A stretch of 64,000 nt of DNA from Bactrocera neohumeralis (GCF_024586455.1 NC_065920.1:47885824-47949823), one strand, 5' to 3'; positions 1 through 10,850 are shown, counted from the first letter of the stretch. The notes: generated by a model from the sequence alone, not told the origin. A program made the numbers and translations.

Positions 1-415
1 CTTTACACCAATCCACACGAGCCTTTTTTTGAGCGATTGTCAAATTGTGAGGGATCCAACGAGAACAAACCTTTTTTACGGCCAGGTGTTCATGCAATAT
101 CGAATGTATGCTGGTGGGAGAAATGCATAGGCATGCCTCTATCTGAAGGTATGTTACATGACGGTCTTGCATTATCAGTTCACGTACGGCATCGATGTTT
201 TCTGGCACAACGGCTGTTTTTGGACGACTTTCACGGAATTCGTCTTTGAGCGAGCGTCGGCCACGATTGAATTCGTTGTACCAGTTTTCACAGTGCTATG
301 GGATGGTGCTTCATAGCCATACAAAGATTTTACTTCATCGATGCACTCTTGTCGTGATAATCCACGTTGAAAGTTGTGAAAAATGATCGCACGAAAATGT
401 TCACGAGTTAATTAA
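1..415 (-). pseudogene. mariner transposase, N-terminal part (relic)
   Basis: Reverse-strand translation gives the mariner N-terminal helix-turn-helix region: TREHFRAIIFHNF, then RGLSRQECIDEVKSLYG, FNRGRRSLKDEFRESRPKT and AVRELIMQDRHVTY. It runs off the left edge of the window, so the catalytic domain is not visible. The frame breaks near 285 in a run of Ts, between the STVK segment and the expected N-W-Y-N-E residues. The usual start codon is missing: an in-frame stop lies just before LTREH. It is therefore a dead copy. Mariner transposases cut and paste the element at TA sites; family membership is firm from the conserved block, but the subfamily is not assignable here. Confidence 0.85.
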
Positions 416-544
416 AATTTTTGGCCGAGATAAATTTTTTAATTCCCTGTAAATAAAACATTTCACGATTAAATGACAAAGCGTTCTGAGTGATGTTATG
501 CTAAAAAATGTCAAACTTTCCAATGGAAATGTCAGATTGCACCT

Positions 545-563
545 GGCAACACTTAGTGTTGCC
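545..563. repeat. 19-bp perfect palindrome
   Basis: GGCAACACT-T-AGTGTTGCC reads the same on both strands around one central base. It lies about 130 bp upstream of the mariner relic's coding start, in otherwise featureless DNA. It could be part of a terminal repeat or a chance hairpin; no partner copy was found in the window. Confidence 0.5.
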
Positions 564-614
564 CTAGGCCAGAATATATATAGCAGCCTCGTATAAATTT
601 ATAGCGGGATTCTG

Positions 615-745
615 TAACCAGTCTCTAGTCTCTATTTGAGACATTTTCAGGTAAAGTCTCAATTTGTGACTAGTTACTTTTCACTAAACAGTCTCTAGCA
701 TTAGTCTCAAAATATTGCCTCAAATTTGAGACCTGATAGTTAGCA
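615..745. repeat. Cluster of GTCTC/GAGAC motifs
   Basis: GTCTC or its complement GAGAC occurs about seven times between 621 and 732 (near 621, 628, 637, 655, 690, 703 and 728), several as GTCTCTAG. The cluster sits directly upstream of the truncated RTE copy A. It resembles the subterminal repeats of some DNA transposons, but no transposase or clear terminal inverted repeat is visible. The stretch from 746 to 851 shows nothing recognisable. Confidence 0.4.
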
Positions 746-924
746 AGTCACAAAACTAAAAACAACTCTTGTCTGCCATCTTAAATATACTGAATAGAGA
801 TCATCATAGATATTAATCGATTGTCGTTGTTTTATATTTTGTAAGCAACTCAATGCTCGAAAATTCTACGAAAAAATGCGGCGGCTTACGGAAGGTTTCA
901 AGACCGGAGCGTATTCCTGTAGAA

Positions 925-1420
925 CCCCAAAGGTGATCTAGTCACTGATGCCCAGAGTATACTTAAATTATGGAGGGAACACTTCTCCAGCCTGCTGAAT
1001 GGCAGTGAACGCACAACACCAGGAGAAGGAGAACCCGATTCCCCAATCGATGACGATGAAGCAGACGTTCCATTACCCGACCATGAAGAAGTTCGAATAG
1101 CAATTGCCCGCCTGAAGAACAACAAAGCGGCAGGGGCCGACGGATTGCCGGCCGAGCTATTCAAACACGGCGGCGAAGAACTGATAAGGTGCATGCATCA
1201 GCTTCTTTGCAAAATATGGTCGGACGAAAGCATGCCCAACGATTGGAGTTTAAGTGTGCTTTGGCCAATCCACAAAAAGGGAGAACCCACAATCTGTGCC
1301 AACTACCGTGGGATAAGCCTCCTTAACATCGCTAATAAGGTTCTATCGAGCGTATTGTGTGAAAGATTGAACACCGTCAACAAACTGATTGGACCTTATG
1401 AGTATGGCCTTAGGCCTTGA
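925..1420 (+). pseudogene. RTE copy A, linker and RT fingers region
   Basis: The frame is open through LKNNKAAGADGLPAELF, WPIHKKGEPTICANYRGISL and VLSSVLCERL, the N-terminal reverse-transcriptase blocks of RTE elements. It ends in a stop after GPYEYGLRP, where intact relatives continue with GFRPG. The RT palm continues in another frame from 1448, so this is a fragment of a broken protein rather than a gene of its own. Confidence 0.75.
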
Positions 1421-1447
1421 GAATCAACAACCGACCAGATATTCATC

Positions 1448-2596
1448 ATGCGCCAAATCTTGGAAAAGACATGTGAAAAGAGAATCGACACACACCACCT
1501 CTTCGTCGATTTCAAAGCTGCTTTCGACAGCACGAAAAGGAGCTGCCTTTATGCCGCGATGTCTGAATTTGGTATCCCCGCAAAACTAATACGGCTGTGT
1601 AAACTGACGTTGAGTAACATCAAAAGCTCCGTCAGGATCGGGAAGGACCTCTCCGAGCCGTTCGATACCAAACGAGGTTTCAGACAAGGCGATTCCCTAT
1701 CGTGCGACTTTTTCAACCTGCTTTTGGAGAAAATAGTTCGAGCCGCAGAACTAAATAGAGAAGGTACCATCTTCTATAAGAGTGTACAGCTGCTGGCGTA
1801 TGCCGATGATATTAAAATCATCGGCCTCAACACCCGCGCCGTTAGTTCTGCTTTCTCCAGGCTGGACAAGGAAGCACAGAAAATGGGTCTGGCAGTGAAC
1901 GAGGGCAAGACGAAACATCTCCTGTCATCAAACAAACAGTCGTCGCACTCGCGACTTGGCACTCACGTCACTGTTGACAGTCATAACTTTGAAGTTGTAG
2001 ATAATTTCGTCTATCTTGGAACCAGCGTAAACACCACCAACAATGTCAGCCTAGAAATCCACCGCAGGATAACTCTTGCCAACAGGTGCTACCTCGGGCT
2101 GAGTAGGCAATTGAGAAGCAAAATCCTCTCTCGACAAACAAAAACCAAACTCTATAAGTCACTCATAATTCCCGTCCTGCTATATGGTGCAGAGGCTTGG
2201 GCGATGACAGCAACCGATGAGTCGACGTTACGAGTTTTCGAGAGAAAAATTCTGCGAAAGATTTATGGTCCTTTGCGCGTTGGCCACGGCGAATATCGCA
2301 TTCGATGGAACGATGAGCTGTACGAGATATACGACGAAATTGACATAGCTCAGCGAATTAAAAGACAGCGGTTACGCTGGCTAGGTCATGTTGTCCGGAT
2401 GGATGAAAACACTCCAGCTCTGAAAGTATTCGACGCTGTACCCGTCGGGGGAAGCAGAGGAAGAAGAAGACCTCCACTCCGTTGGAAGGACCAAGTGGAG
2501 AAGGACCTGGCTTCGCTTGGAATATCCAGTTGGCGCCACGTAGCGAAAAGAAGAAACGACTGGCGCGCTGTTGTTAACTCGGCTATAATCGCTTAA
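1448..2596 (+). pseudogene. RTE copy A, RT catalytic and C-terminal domains (382 aa)
   Basis: A long open frame covers the RT palm (LFVDFKAAFDSTKRS near the start), the catalytic box LLAYADDIKIIG around residues 115-126, thumb, and the RTE C-terminal segment RLRWLGHVVRMDENTPALKV, ending VVNSAIIA. The reading frame is intact over the whole C-terminal half, so this is one of the better preserved RTE pieces here, but it has no endonuclease and its N-terminal RT part lies in a different frame. It acted in reverse transcription of the element's own RNA. Confidence 0.8.
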
Positions 2597-2607
2597 GCGG
2601 TTTCTAC

Positions 2608-3035
2608 GGTTTCTCAAGTTCTTGTATGGAAAACTTTCACATTTGACAATATGTCTTCACCAAATTTGGTATAGATTATTTTCTAAGGCAACAATACAAT
2701 CTCCGTAAAAATTGTTCAGATCGGATTACTATAGCATATAGCTTCCATACAAACTGAACACATAGTTACTAAAAGAAAGGCACCTGTGAAGGGTATATTA
2801 GCTTCGGTGCATTATCGCACAAAGGCGAGTGTTAAAAGAGTTTGCGGTTTTCACAAATATTTTACTTGATAAGGAATTAGAATACGATTTCAATTTCTTA
2901 AAGCGTACCAATTCGATATTATATTTTAGTATTTCAGTAAGTGGAAGTGAGTTGGTCTGCAAGCCCGATTTATTGTGGAGGAAATATAAAAACAATAACA
3001 GCAAATTAATTTTAAAGAAACTAAAAGTGAGCAAG
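2608..3035 (+). promoter_or_regulatory. 5' flank and probable 5' UTR of Toll copy 1
   Basis: From about 2815 the sequence matches the upstream DNA of the other two Toll copies (20205 and 62165), which marks it as part of the ancestral gene unit. Shared features are an ATTTCAGTAAGTGG segment at about 2931-2944, containing a good splice-donor-like GTAAGT, and the run-up AAGTGAGCAAG before the ATG. I see no convincing TATA box. Sequence 2608..2815 is unassigned. Confidence 0.45.
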
Positions 3036-5696
3036 ATGTATATAATATTCGCCTACATACTAAGTCAACTGATCATAAACAACAAATTTCTGTTGGCGAA
3101 CACTACTGAAATGGAGTTAATCAAAAGCACAGTTGAACCACTCCCCACTTGGCCCTCCGATTGCTATAGGAAAGTGGGGACTTATTGTGATCTTTATTGT
3201 ACTGTTTCCGACGAATTCTATCTAAAAGCTAAAATCTGCTTTCATTCACACGATCAGACACTGCTGGTACATTGTAACAGAGAAACAAAACTTAAAAGCA
3301 ATTTTCTACTCGAGCGCAAATTTCAGTCAATTTTACTTAAAACCCGTAATATCGTAGTAGAAGATTGCAAGAATTTCACGCACGAAATCTATATGAATTC
3401 CAAAATGCGGGCAATTATAATATATACCGATAAGCCGAATAAAACAACATTTGTCTATAACAGTGACTTTGCTGCAGAACAAAAAGAAGATTTCTTTCAA
3501 ATTCCAAATGTGTTTAACCTACAATTAATTGTAAAATCAACAGCAGATATTATAAGCATACCAACTTACATATTTTCTAAACACTACCAACTGGAAACGC
3601 TCACGCTTAGCGTTCAAGGTCTAAGAAACAAGTACTTAAAGCTGCAAAACTTGACGCAAACTCACTTTGAAAACCTCACTGCGCTCAGACAGCTTGACTT
3701 AGCCGGAAATAATATGCGAAGGTTGGAAGCAAATATCTTTACAGCGCTAACGAAATTGAATTCTCTGAATTTAAGCCGTAATAACATTCACGAATTGCCC
3801 AAAGATCTATTTGCAAATCAGCATCAACTTTTAATACTGGATTTGAGTCACAATTTATTGACATGTCTAACGCCTAACCTTTTCGATCACACTCCTTGGC
3901 TATGGCAATTGAAACTTGGTGGCAATCTCCTGCACGACACTACAAATCTTATGGAAAATCTGAAACCGCTGGATTATCTGCATAAGCTAGACTTAAGTCA
4001 GAACCAACTGCAAACTATTTGGTGCAACGAGACTTCCGTCAATGCAACGCCAAAGTCACTGAAAATATTTCGATACAGCAATATGGGCATGAATTTGACT
4101 TTAGCGGACGGTCTTAATTATATCACAAGGTTGCAACCAGAGAATTACGAAGGTGGCAAGCTTAACTTAACAGTAATCAATTTAAGTGGCAATCGTTTGC
4201 GTGAATTCTCTTTGGATTGGCTTGTAGCAGCGGACATTACATGTCCTTTTGAAATAAACTTAGAGCACAATTTGATTGAAAACGTGTTTGCTTCAAAAAA
4301 TGTCTTTAATACAACAGACGATTGTCACCGCGAAATCAAAATGACTGGTAATCCGGTCGAATGCGATTGTAAATTTGCTTGGATTTACAGCGAAAACTAT
4401 CGTTCGCTGTTCAATGGTTTGAGGTGCGTTCAGACGTCAAAAGATCTCGCGCAGCTGGAACGTAATGAAATGTGTCCTTGGAAACCGGTAATGTGCCCTA
4501 GCACATGCAATTGTTACACACAATCTGAATTCCTGCACATCAAATGCAAGGGTACGCAGCATATCGAGCAGCTCCCACGACCCGAGCAAGTTGGGCTCAA
4601 GAGTTCGGTACTTGATATTAGCGATAATAATTTCATTGTATTGCCGCTAAACACCACCTTTGGGTACGATAAAGTTTCGCAACTCAACGCGTCGTACAAT
4701 AAAATCACGAACATATATCTCACTCAACTGCCGCCCAATTTGACGGTTTTGGATCTACGAAATAATCGCTTCAATTCTTTAGATGATGAATTTTTGCGTA
4801 CATACCTCAATGACAGCACAAAACTAGAATTTCTCTATCTCAGTGAAAATCCTTGGTTTTGCGACTGTAGCGCGCAGCAATTGCTGTACACCATACGTAC
4901 ACATCGGGCACGCATACCCGATGCCGACCAGTTACTTTGTGTTAATCAGCAGAACGTTACACTCCTAACAGCAAATCTGAGAGAATTGTGTTCTTCTCCT
5001 GTTAATGCTGCATATTATCAGCTCGTAAATGTTATTGTGATTTCTGTAGCGTCAGCCATTATTATCTTACTTTGCATTATCGCACTATTCTATAAATATA
5101 AATTAGAAGTTAAAGTCTGGTTATATGGCCACAACATATTAAGATTCTGGATTAACGAATGTCAGCTGGATAAGCATAAAAAATTTGATGCCTTTATTTC
5201 ATATGCACACCAGGATGCAGACTTCGTCAACCATACATTACTGCCGCAACTCGAACAGTCCGAACCACCATTTCGTGTATGCACACACGAGCGCAATTGG
5301 CTGGCTGGCGCTTATATACCTGAACAAATCATCGAATCGGTGGAACAGTCACGTCGGACGATCATTGTGCTCTCGCAGCACTTCATCGAGTCGGATTGGG
5401 CGCGCATGGAGTTTCGCACAGCGCATCAGTGCTCGTTGAACGAGGGTCGTGCGCGCATAATAATGATTAAATATGGTGAAATCTCGAACAGTGAGTTATT
5501 GGACAGAGAACTAAAAGCATATTTAAATATGAATACATATCTGGATTGGCAAGATGTCAGATTTTGGGACAAATTACGCTACGCCATGCCCCATAAATTG
5601 GGTGGAGAGAAGAATTCCGATATGCTTGAAGTTAATGGTAGAATGTATGTTATGGGACAAGTTGAGATGAATCGTTTGCGTGACGAGAGTGTATAA
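3036..5696 (+). CDS. Toll-like receptor, Toll/Tehao (Toll-5)-type, copy 1 (intact)
   Basis: Single-exon gene of 886 codons for a single-pass membrane receptor of the insect Toll group, which binds Spaetzle-type ligands and signals through MyD88 to NF-kB factors (family knowledge). Visible parts: signal peptide 1-25 (MYIIFAYILSQLII); leucine-rich repeats about 165-435; Cys-rich LRR C-cap near 438-480 (NPVECDCKFAW); LRR N-cap near 486-508 (CPSTCNCYTQ); a second short LRR block; second C-cap near 603-650 (NPWFCDCSAQQ); transmembrane helix about 664-690; TIR domain about 714-853 with box 1 FDAFISYAH, the HERNWLAGAYIPEQI loop and the box 3 region RFWDKL; tail of about 33 residues. The start was chosen because the hydrophobic leader beginning here is conserved in all three copies; an in-frame upstream ATG at 2829 would add 69 unlikely residues. 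The short tail resembles Toll-5 more than Toll-1. Orthology is not certain. Confidence 0.93.
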   Translation: MYIIFAYILSQLIINNKFLLANTTEMELIKSTVEPLPTWPSDCYRKVGTYCDLYCTVSDEFYLKAKICFHSHDQTLLVHCNRETKLKSNFLLERKFQSILLKTRNIVVEDCKNFTHEIYMNSKMRAIIIYTDKPNKTTFVYNSDFAAEQKEDFFQIPNVFNLQLIVKSTADIISIPTYIFSKHYQLETLTLSVQGLRNKYLKLQNLTQTHFENLTALRQLDLAGNNMRRLEANIFTALTKLNSLNLSRNNIHELPKDLFANQHQLLILDLSHNLLTCLTPNLFDHTPWLWQLKLGGNLLHDTTNLMENLKPLDYLHKLDLSQNQLQTIWCNETSVNATPKSLKIFRYSNMGMNLTLADGLNYITRLQPENYEGGKLNLTVINLSGNRLREFSLDWLVAADITCPFEINLEHNLIENVFASKNVFNTTDDCHREIKMTGNPVECDCKFAWIYSENYRSLFNGLRCVQTSKDLAQLERNEMCPWKPVMCPSTCNCYTQSEFLHIKCKGTQHIEQLPRPEQVGLKSSVLDISDNNFIVLPLNTTFGYDKVSQLNASYNKITNIYLTQLPPNLTVLDLRNNRFNSLDDEFLRTYLNDSTKLEFLYLSENPWFCDCSAQQLLYTIRTHRARIPDADQLLCVNQQNVTLLTANLRELCSSPVNAAYYQLVNVIVISVASAIIILLCIIALFYKYKLEVKVWLYGHNILRFWINECQLDKHKKFDAFISYAHQDADFVNHTLLPQLEQSEPPFRVCTHERNWLAGAYIPEQIIESVEQSRRTIIVLSQHFIESDWARMEFRTAHQCSLNEGRARIIMIKYGEISNSELLDRELKAYLNMNTYLDWQDVRFWDKLRYAMPHKLGGEKNSDMLEVNGRMYVMGQVEMNRLRDESV

Positions 5697-6339
5697 AATT
5701 GGGGGAAGGTATGCAAATATATTATATGTATTTACTAAATGTAGATACTCGATAAAATGTCCATATTCTTCTGTGAAACAAAAAGTCATTTAAAATATTG
5801 CTACTAAGGAAAATGAGAGAGAATCTTGGCCAATCTGTTATACAAACAGTCACTCCCAATTTATTATATTCAGAGTAACTTTTTGATTCATTTTACTGTA
5901 TACTTTACGCATATAATAAAGATCCATATTTTATACATACAAAACGAGTGCGTTTTTAACTGCACTCTCAAAGGTCTCTCCCGCATTTCGCCTCTTAGAC
6001 TCAGAAGTGGAAGTGTGTATGATGACATTATAAAGTTAAGATTACGTTATCATTATTAATTAAGCACTTACCTAAGCAGAAATATACCTGAGTATTTCAT
6101 TACTGGCGCCGTCCTCGAGTCCTGTTAAAAAGGTTTTTTGAATTGAAATAAAAGTTACATTTTTAAGAAAATTTAGTTTTCAGCTGAAATTTTAAAGAAA
6201 ATTAAAATTAAGCAAATGGAGAATGTAAACAAAAACAAAAATAATTATAATAAACTTAAAAAAAGGCTTAATTCTAGCCTATATTTCGTAAACTATATTT
6301 TGCTTGACCTCTGTTTGACTTTTTAAGGTACCTCTTATA
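5697..6339 (+). other. 3' flank of Toll copy 1 with a candidate poly(A) signal
   Basis: The first 150 bases after the stop resemble the 3' flanks of the other two Toll copies (ATACTCGATAAAA, then AAGTCATT and AAAATATTGCTACTAAG), but with more differences than those two show to each other. An AATAAA at 5915-5920 is a candidate polyadenylation signal. From about 5950 to 6339 the DNA is AT-rich and unassigned. Confidence 0.5.
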
Positions 6340-7315
6340 AAATCACCAAACATGTGGCGAAAAGTCTGCTGGATGTTCGATCCTGATATTAGTTATGTGG
6401 GAAATAGGTCAAGTTTTCGCACAATTTCATCAATTTAAGCACAAAGATATGCTGCTATGATTAAAACATGTTCCGTAATTTTCATTCAGATAACTAAAAT
6501 ACTGGCCGATATATCCAGGATAAAATCATCTGGAAGTTCAAATATATTTATATTAGGTATATGTGGACTGAAGGTAGTATTGACCCTGTTCAACCCATTT
6601 TTGATACATAGAAGTACTATAATCAGGAAAAGATTTTATCTGAATTTCAAATGTTTATTGCACATATTGAATGATATTTTTGGTCAACTACAGATACTGG
6701 GATCTACATATTCTGTACCTAGGAGTGTGAACAGTTTGTTTGGATTTAGACAATTTTTGGTCACAAGATGGCATATTTTAAAGGAATTACTTATTTTGTT
6801 ACTTAAAGGGGGAAATACCTTTAGAATTTTTACAAAATTAAAAAAAAGATCGTTTTAATCAATTGAAAAACTATTCAAAATTATAGTCCCAAAGTTTCAT
6901 TGGTTTACTCCGAATATTTTCGAAGAAATAGGCTCTAGAACCATTGCACTTCATGCTACGGTCTATATAACCGGAGAACTTTGAGGCTCGTTCCTAGAAA
7001 CTAACTTTTTTCATCCAGCCGTCAAAACTGCAAGCGAATTATTTAACCGATATACTTGAACTAAAGCGTATTTCATAGACAATTTTATACTCAAGTGCGT
7101 GATAGAGCGCTTTTCCGAGAAAAATGGCATTTTTACAGTTATTTAAGTATTTTGATCCCGAAAAACACAGGTAAAAATGGGACTTTTTACAAAATCTTTC
7201 AGATTTAAAAAAAAAAAAAATTACTTTTTTCGTTACGGATAAGAAGCCTAGCCAGGAAGTTGACGGCCGCAAAAAAATGTCATTCAACGGGATCGTTTAC
7301 ATTTCCGCCACTTTG
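6340..7315 (-). repeat. Dispersed repeat family B, copy 1
   Basis: The segment containing CTGATATTAGTTATGTGGG, TCAAGTTTTCGCACAA and GGCCGATATATCCAGGATAA is the reverse complement of sequence at 18880-19090, which shows a dispersed family. The match is clear for 6370-6600 and likely continues. It holds an open frame (6457..6858) with no domain or conservation signal, which I treat as chance. Poly-A/T runs near 7205 and 7315 are consistent with decayed repeat DNA. No coding potential is recognised. Confidence 0.5.
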
Positions 7316-7748
7316 TTTTTTTTTTACATTAAATAATTTTTAGGATGGAGTCATGTGTAGAAGTTCACGCAAGTGAGGAAAGTTCTCTGATCGCCATTCA
7401 CTTGGGAGTGGCCAGAAACGATTCTTTTACATATGACTCAACCAAGTATCCTCTGGCTAGCCTAAGAACATCCGTTTGAAGGCGAGCTAAATGAGAAGCG
7501 AAATATCCCCTCCGCAGGGTTGTGCTTTGGGTTTGGGACTCGCCACGTGAAAAAAACACTCCCAATGAAAGGAAGCAACAAGCCTCGGATGAGAGACCCC
7601 CTTTGATGACGACCATGGCAAACGAAATAAGGACTACGACATTAGGGCATGCACCTGGAATGTACAGACCCCTAATTGGCAAGGTGCCGCTGCCCAGCTG
7701 GTTGATATCCTCGCGAAAATAAAGGCTGACATCACCGCCGTCCAAGAA

Positions 7749-8516
7749 ATGCGATGGACGAGACAAGGACAGAGACGAGTAGGTCCCTGTGACATTTACT
7801 GCAGTGGCCATATAAAGGAGCGCAAGTTTAGTGTTGGATTCGTGGTGGGAGAGAGACTCGGTCGCCGAGTACTATCATTCACTCCGGTGAATGAACGTCT
7901 AGCCACAATCCGCATCAAAGCGAGGTTCTTCAACATATCGCTGATTTGCGCCCAAGCCCCGATGGAAGAGAAGGACGATGTAAACAAAGATGCCTTCTAT
8001 GAGCGCTTGGAGCGCGCTTATGAGTGCTGTCTCCGCCGCGATGTCAAAATCGTGTTTGGCGACTTTAACGCCAGGACGGGCAAAGAAGGTATATTTGGCA
8101 TTACGGTCGGTAAATTCAGCCTCCACGACAAAACATCCCCAAATGGGTTGAGGCTGATCGACTTCGCCGGGGCCCGAAATATGGTTATCTGTGGTACTAG
8201 ATTCCAGCACAACAGGATACATCAAGCTACCTGGCAGTCTCCGGATCGAAAAGCCAACAACCAGATCGATCATCTTGTGATAGACGGAAGACACGTCTCC
8301 AGTATTTTAGATGTGCGTGCGCTCCGAGGTCCTAACATCGACTCGCACCACTATCTTGTTGCAGCTAAGATTCGCACCCGCCTCTGTGCAGCAAAAAACG
8401 CACGCCACCAAACACAAGGAAGGTTCGACGTCGAGAAGCTGCAATCACAACAGACAGCCGAACGATTTTCTACTCGGCTTGCACTCCTTGCCCGCCTCGT
8501 CAACAACTCTGTATAA
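7749..8516 (+). pseudogene. RTE copy B apurinic-type endonuclease fragment
   Basis: The open frame covers most of an exonuclease-endonuclease-phosphatase fold of the APE type that nicks the target DNA for insertion: the GDFNARTG box near residues 98-105 and IDHLVIDGRH further on. The catalytic SDH box reads SHHYLV here, where copies E and F have SDHYLV, so the conserved aspartate is changed. The N-terminal TWN and VQE boxes lie just upstream, beyond in-frame stops. Dead copy. Confidence 0.75.
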
Positions 8517-8699
8517 GGGAACTGTGGGACGGCATTTCAAACTCCTTACGTACAGCTGCAACCGAAACCATTGGTTTTCGGAGAATGCAAAAGAACAGCT
8601 GGAACGACGAGGAGTGCCGTGTCGCAGCGAAGCGAGACGTATTTGCGGACAGAAGAAAGAAGAGGCCGAAATGCGTGAGTACGAAGAGCTTGATAAGCT

Positions 8700-9264
8700 G
8701 GCCGAGAGGAGTAATCCTGGAAAATTCTACGAAAAAATGCGGCGGCTTACAGAAGGGTTCAAAACCGGAGCAAACTCTCGTAGAACCCCCAAAGGTGATC
8801 TAGTCACCGATGCCCAGAGCATACCTAAATTATGGAGGGAACACTTCTCCAGCCTGCTGAATGGCAGTGAACGCACAACACCAGGAGAAGGTGAATCCGA
8901 TTCCCCAATCGATGACGATGGAGCAGACGTTCAATTGCCCGACCATGAAGAAGTTCGAATAGCAATTGCCCGCCTGAAGAACAACAACGCGTCAGGGGCC
9001 GACGGATTTCCGGCCGAGCTATTCAAACACGGCGGCGAAGAACTGATAAGGAGCATGCATCAGCTTCTTTGTAAAATATGGTCGGACGAGAGCATGCCCA
9101 ACGATTGGAATTTAAGTGTGCTATGCCCAATCCATAAAAAAGGAGACCCCACAATCTGCGCCAACTACCGTGGGATAAGCCTCCTCAACATCGCATATAA
9201 GATTCTATCGAGCGTATTGTGTGAAAGATTAAAGCCCACTGTCAACAAACTGATTGGACCTTAA
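8700..9264 (+). pseudogene. RTE copy B linker and N-terminal RT fragment
   Basis: Contains RLKNNNASGADGFPAELF and NYRGISLLNIAYKILSSVL, equivalent to the start of the RT domain in the other copies, then a stop after KLIGP where the family has GFRPG in frame. The N-terminal portion of the same open stretch (from 8311) is out of frame with the true protein. Confidence 0.65.
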
Positions 9265-9312
9265 GAGTGTGGCTTCAGACCTGGAAAATCAACAACCGAC
9301 CAGATATTCACC

Positions 9313-10143
9313 ATGCGCCAAATCTTGGAAAAGACCCATGAAAGCAGAATCGACACACACCACCCCTTCGTCGATTTCAAAGCTGCTTTCTACAGCACGA
9401 GAAGGAGCTGCCTTTATGCCGCGATGTCTGAATTTTGTATTGATATCATCAGCCTCAACACCCGCGCCGTAAGTTCTGCTTTCTCCAGGCTGGACAAGGA
9501 GTCACAGAAAATGGATCTGGCAGTGAACGAGAGCAAGACGAAATATCTCCTGTCATCAAACAAACAGACGTCGCTCTCGCGACTCTACTCTCACGTCACT
9601 ATTGACAGTCATAACTTTCAAGTTGTAGATAATTTCGTCTATTTAGGAACCAGTATTAACACCACCAACAACGTCAGCCTGGAAACCAACACAGGATTGC
9701 TCTATTAACAGGTGCTACTTCGAACTGAGTAGGCAATTGAAAAGTAAAGTCCTCTCTCGACGAACAAAAACCAAACTCTATAAGTCCTGCTATATGGTGC
9801 AGAGACTTGGACGATGACAGCAACCGATGAGTTGAAGTTACGAGTTTTCGAGAGAAAGGTTCTGCGAAAGATTTATGGTCCTTTGCGCGTTGGCCACGGC
9901 GAATATCGCATTCGATGGAACGATGAGCTGTACGAGATATACGACGAAATTGACATAGTTCAGCGAATTAAAAGACAGCGGCTACGCTGGCTAGGTCATG
10001 TTGTCCGAATGGACGAAAACACTCCAGCTCTGAAAGTATTCGACGCAGAACCCGCCGGGGGAAGCAGAGGAAGAGGAAGACCTCCACTCCGTTGGAAGGA
10101 CCAAGTGGAGAAGGACCTGGCTACGCTTGGAATATCCAATTGA
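9313..10143 (+). pseudogene. RTE copy B RT remnant and C-terminal domain
   Basis: The first piece joins the RT palm start directly to the region after the catalytic YADD box, so the active site is deleted. The second piece, from 9814, contains VFERKVLRKIYGPLRVGHG and RLRWLGHVVRMDENTPALK, the conserved C-terminus, with a premature stop at ISN instead of continuing to VNSAIIA. The two pieces are in different frames. Confidence 0.7.
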
Positions 10144-10234
10144 CTCCACGTAGCGAAAAGAGAAACGACTGGCGCGCTGTTGTTAACTCGGCTATAATCG
10201 CGTAAGCGGTGTCTGCGCCAGTAAAGAAGAAGAT

Positions 10235-10480
10235 TTGGTTTAAAGGATAATTTAAACCAGTTATGAATGTTCTAAGCGCGGTTTCCCTATTTTTAATATT
10301 TAACTCTTTTGTTATTTAGGAATTTGTTCCGTGTGTCATTGTTGTTTTATTAATTAACAATGTCAATTTCTTATTGACATAATTGTAATAATCTATTAAA
10401 TATTGCGATCCTTGTCTGAGTATCTCATTTCTTGGTCAATTACGTGTACTGGCCTTCTATCCGCATACGCAAAATATAAT
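10235..10480. other. Unassigned AT-rich DNA
   Basis: No open frame or repeat is recognised. It lies between the end of RTE copy B and a gag relic and may be part of the same decayed LTR element as the gag relic. Confidence 0.3.
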
Positions 10481-10850
10481 CTCGAAAATATGGCCTCTAA
10501 TTTAAAACTCTACCATGGTTTGTGAAAATGTCGTTAACATTGCCAACAATCTTGTTTCTCAGTATTGTTAGGGCTCCAAAATATCTCCTACTCCCTGCTT
10601 TATAGAGAGTCATTGAATTTTTCGCAGTTTCCCTCCAGCTGATATATGACCTTCCCGAGAATTTCGGTAAAGATTTCACAATTTCTAAATTTTCATTGCA
10701 CATAATTGAGTCGTTAATTGTCTGTGTTTCGTATTTTGTCACCTGCTTAGCAGTTGTTATGTTTGTTATGTGATTATTTAACAGAGCTATTTCAGCTCTT
10801 AAGTTTGTCGTTTGAGTCGCTATCAGTCGAGCTACTTACATACATATGTC
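10480..10850 (-). pseudogene. Errantiviral-type gag fragment
   Basis: Reverse-strand translation contains IVKSLPKFSGRSYISWRETA, then YFGALTILRNKIVG, which matches the capsid region of errantivirus-like Ty3/gypsy gag proteins (the F-x-G-x...YxxWR pattern followed by ALxIlRxKIxG). The frame appears open for about 80 codons and probably continues upstream to about 10850. No LTR, pol or env is attached, so it is a solitary relic. The gag at 49127..50188 is a different, more complete element. Confidence 0.65.

Larger units (their letters stand above)
852..2607 (+). mobile_element. RTE-type non-LTR retrotransposon, copy A (5'-truncated)
   Basis: This copy lacks the endonuclease half. It starts inside the linker before the reverse transcriptase and ends just after the ORF stop, losing the usual short GAA-rich tail. 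Sequence matches copies B, C, D, E and F in this window. The C-terminal segment with WLGHVVRMDENTPALKVF is typical of RTE/BovB-like elements, which encode a single endonuclease-RT protein and have a very short 3' UTR. The 5' truncation is normal for target-primed reverse transcription. A stop near 1418 (after GPYEYGLRP) separates two open pieces. Confidence 0.85.
7342..10234 (+). mobile_element. RTE-type non-LTR retrotransposon, copy B (both ends, internally deleted)
   Basis: Copy B has the family 5' end (AGGATGGAGTCATGTG) and the 3' end (GCGGTGTCTGCGCCAGTAAAGAAGAAG), so it was near full length. Relative to copy F it has lost most of the RT palm, where sequence near 9438 jumps from the segment after LYAAMSEF to the region after the YADD box. 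It also carries many stops. No clear target-site duplication is seen. Open pieces are an endonuclease (7749..8516), linker/RT (8700..9264), and C-terminal pieces (9313..9708, 9814..10143). Confidence 0.85.

Noticed and set aside
2829..3035. Upstream in-frame extension of Toll copy 1 (69 residues)
   Set aside because: The extension is not conserved as coding in copies 2 and 3 and would bury the signal peptide. The ATG at 3036 is preferred.
6457..6858. 133-codon open frame after Toll copy 1
   Set aside because: It lies within dispersed repeat family B and has no domain, and its counterpart at 18880-19090 is not open. Chance frame.
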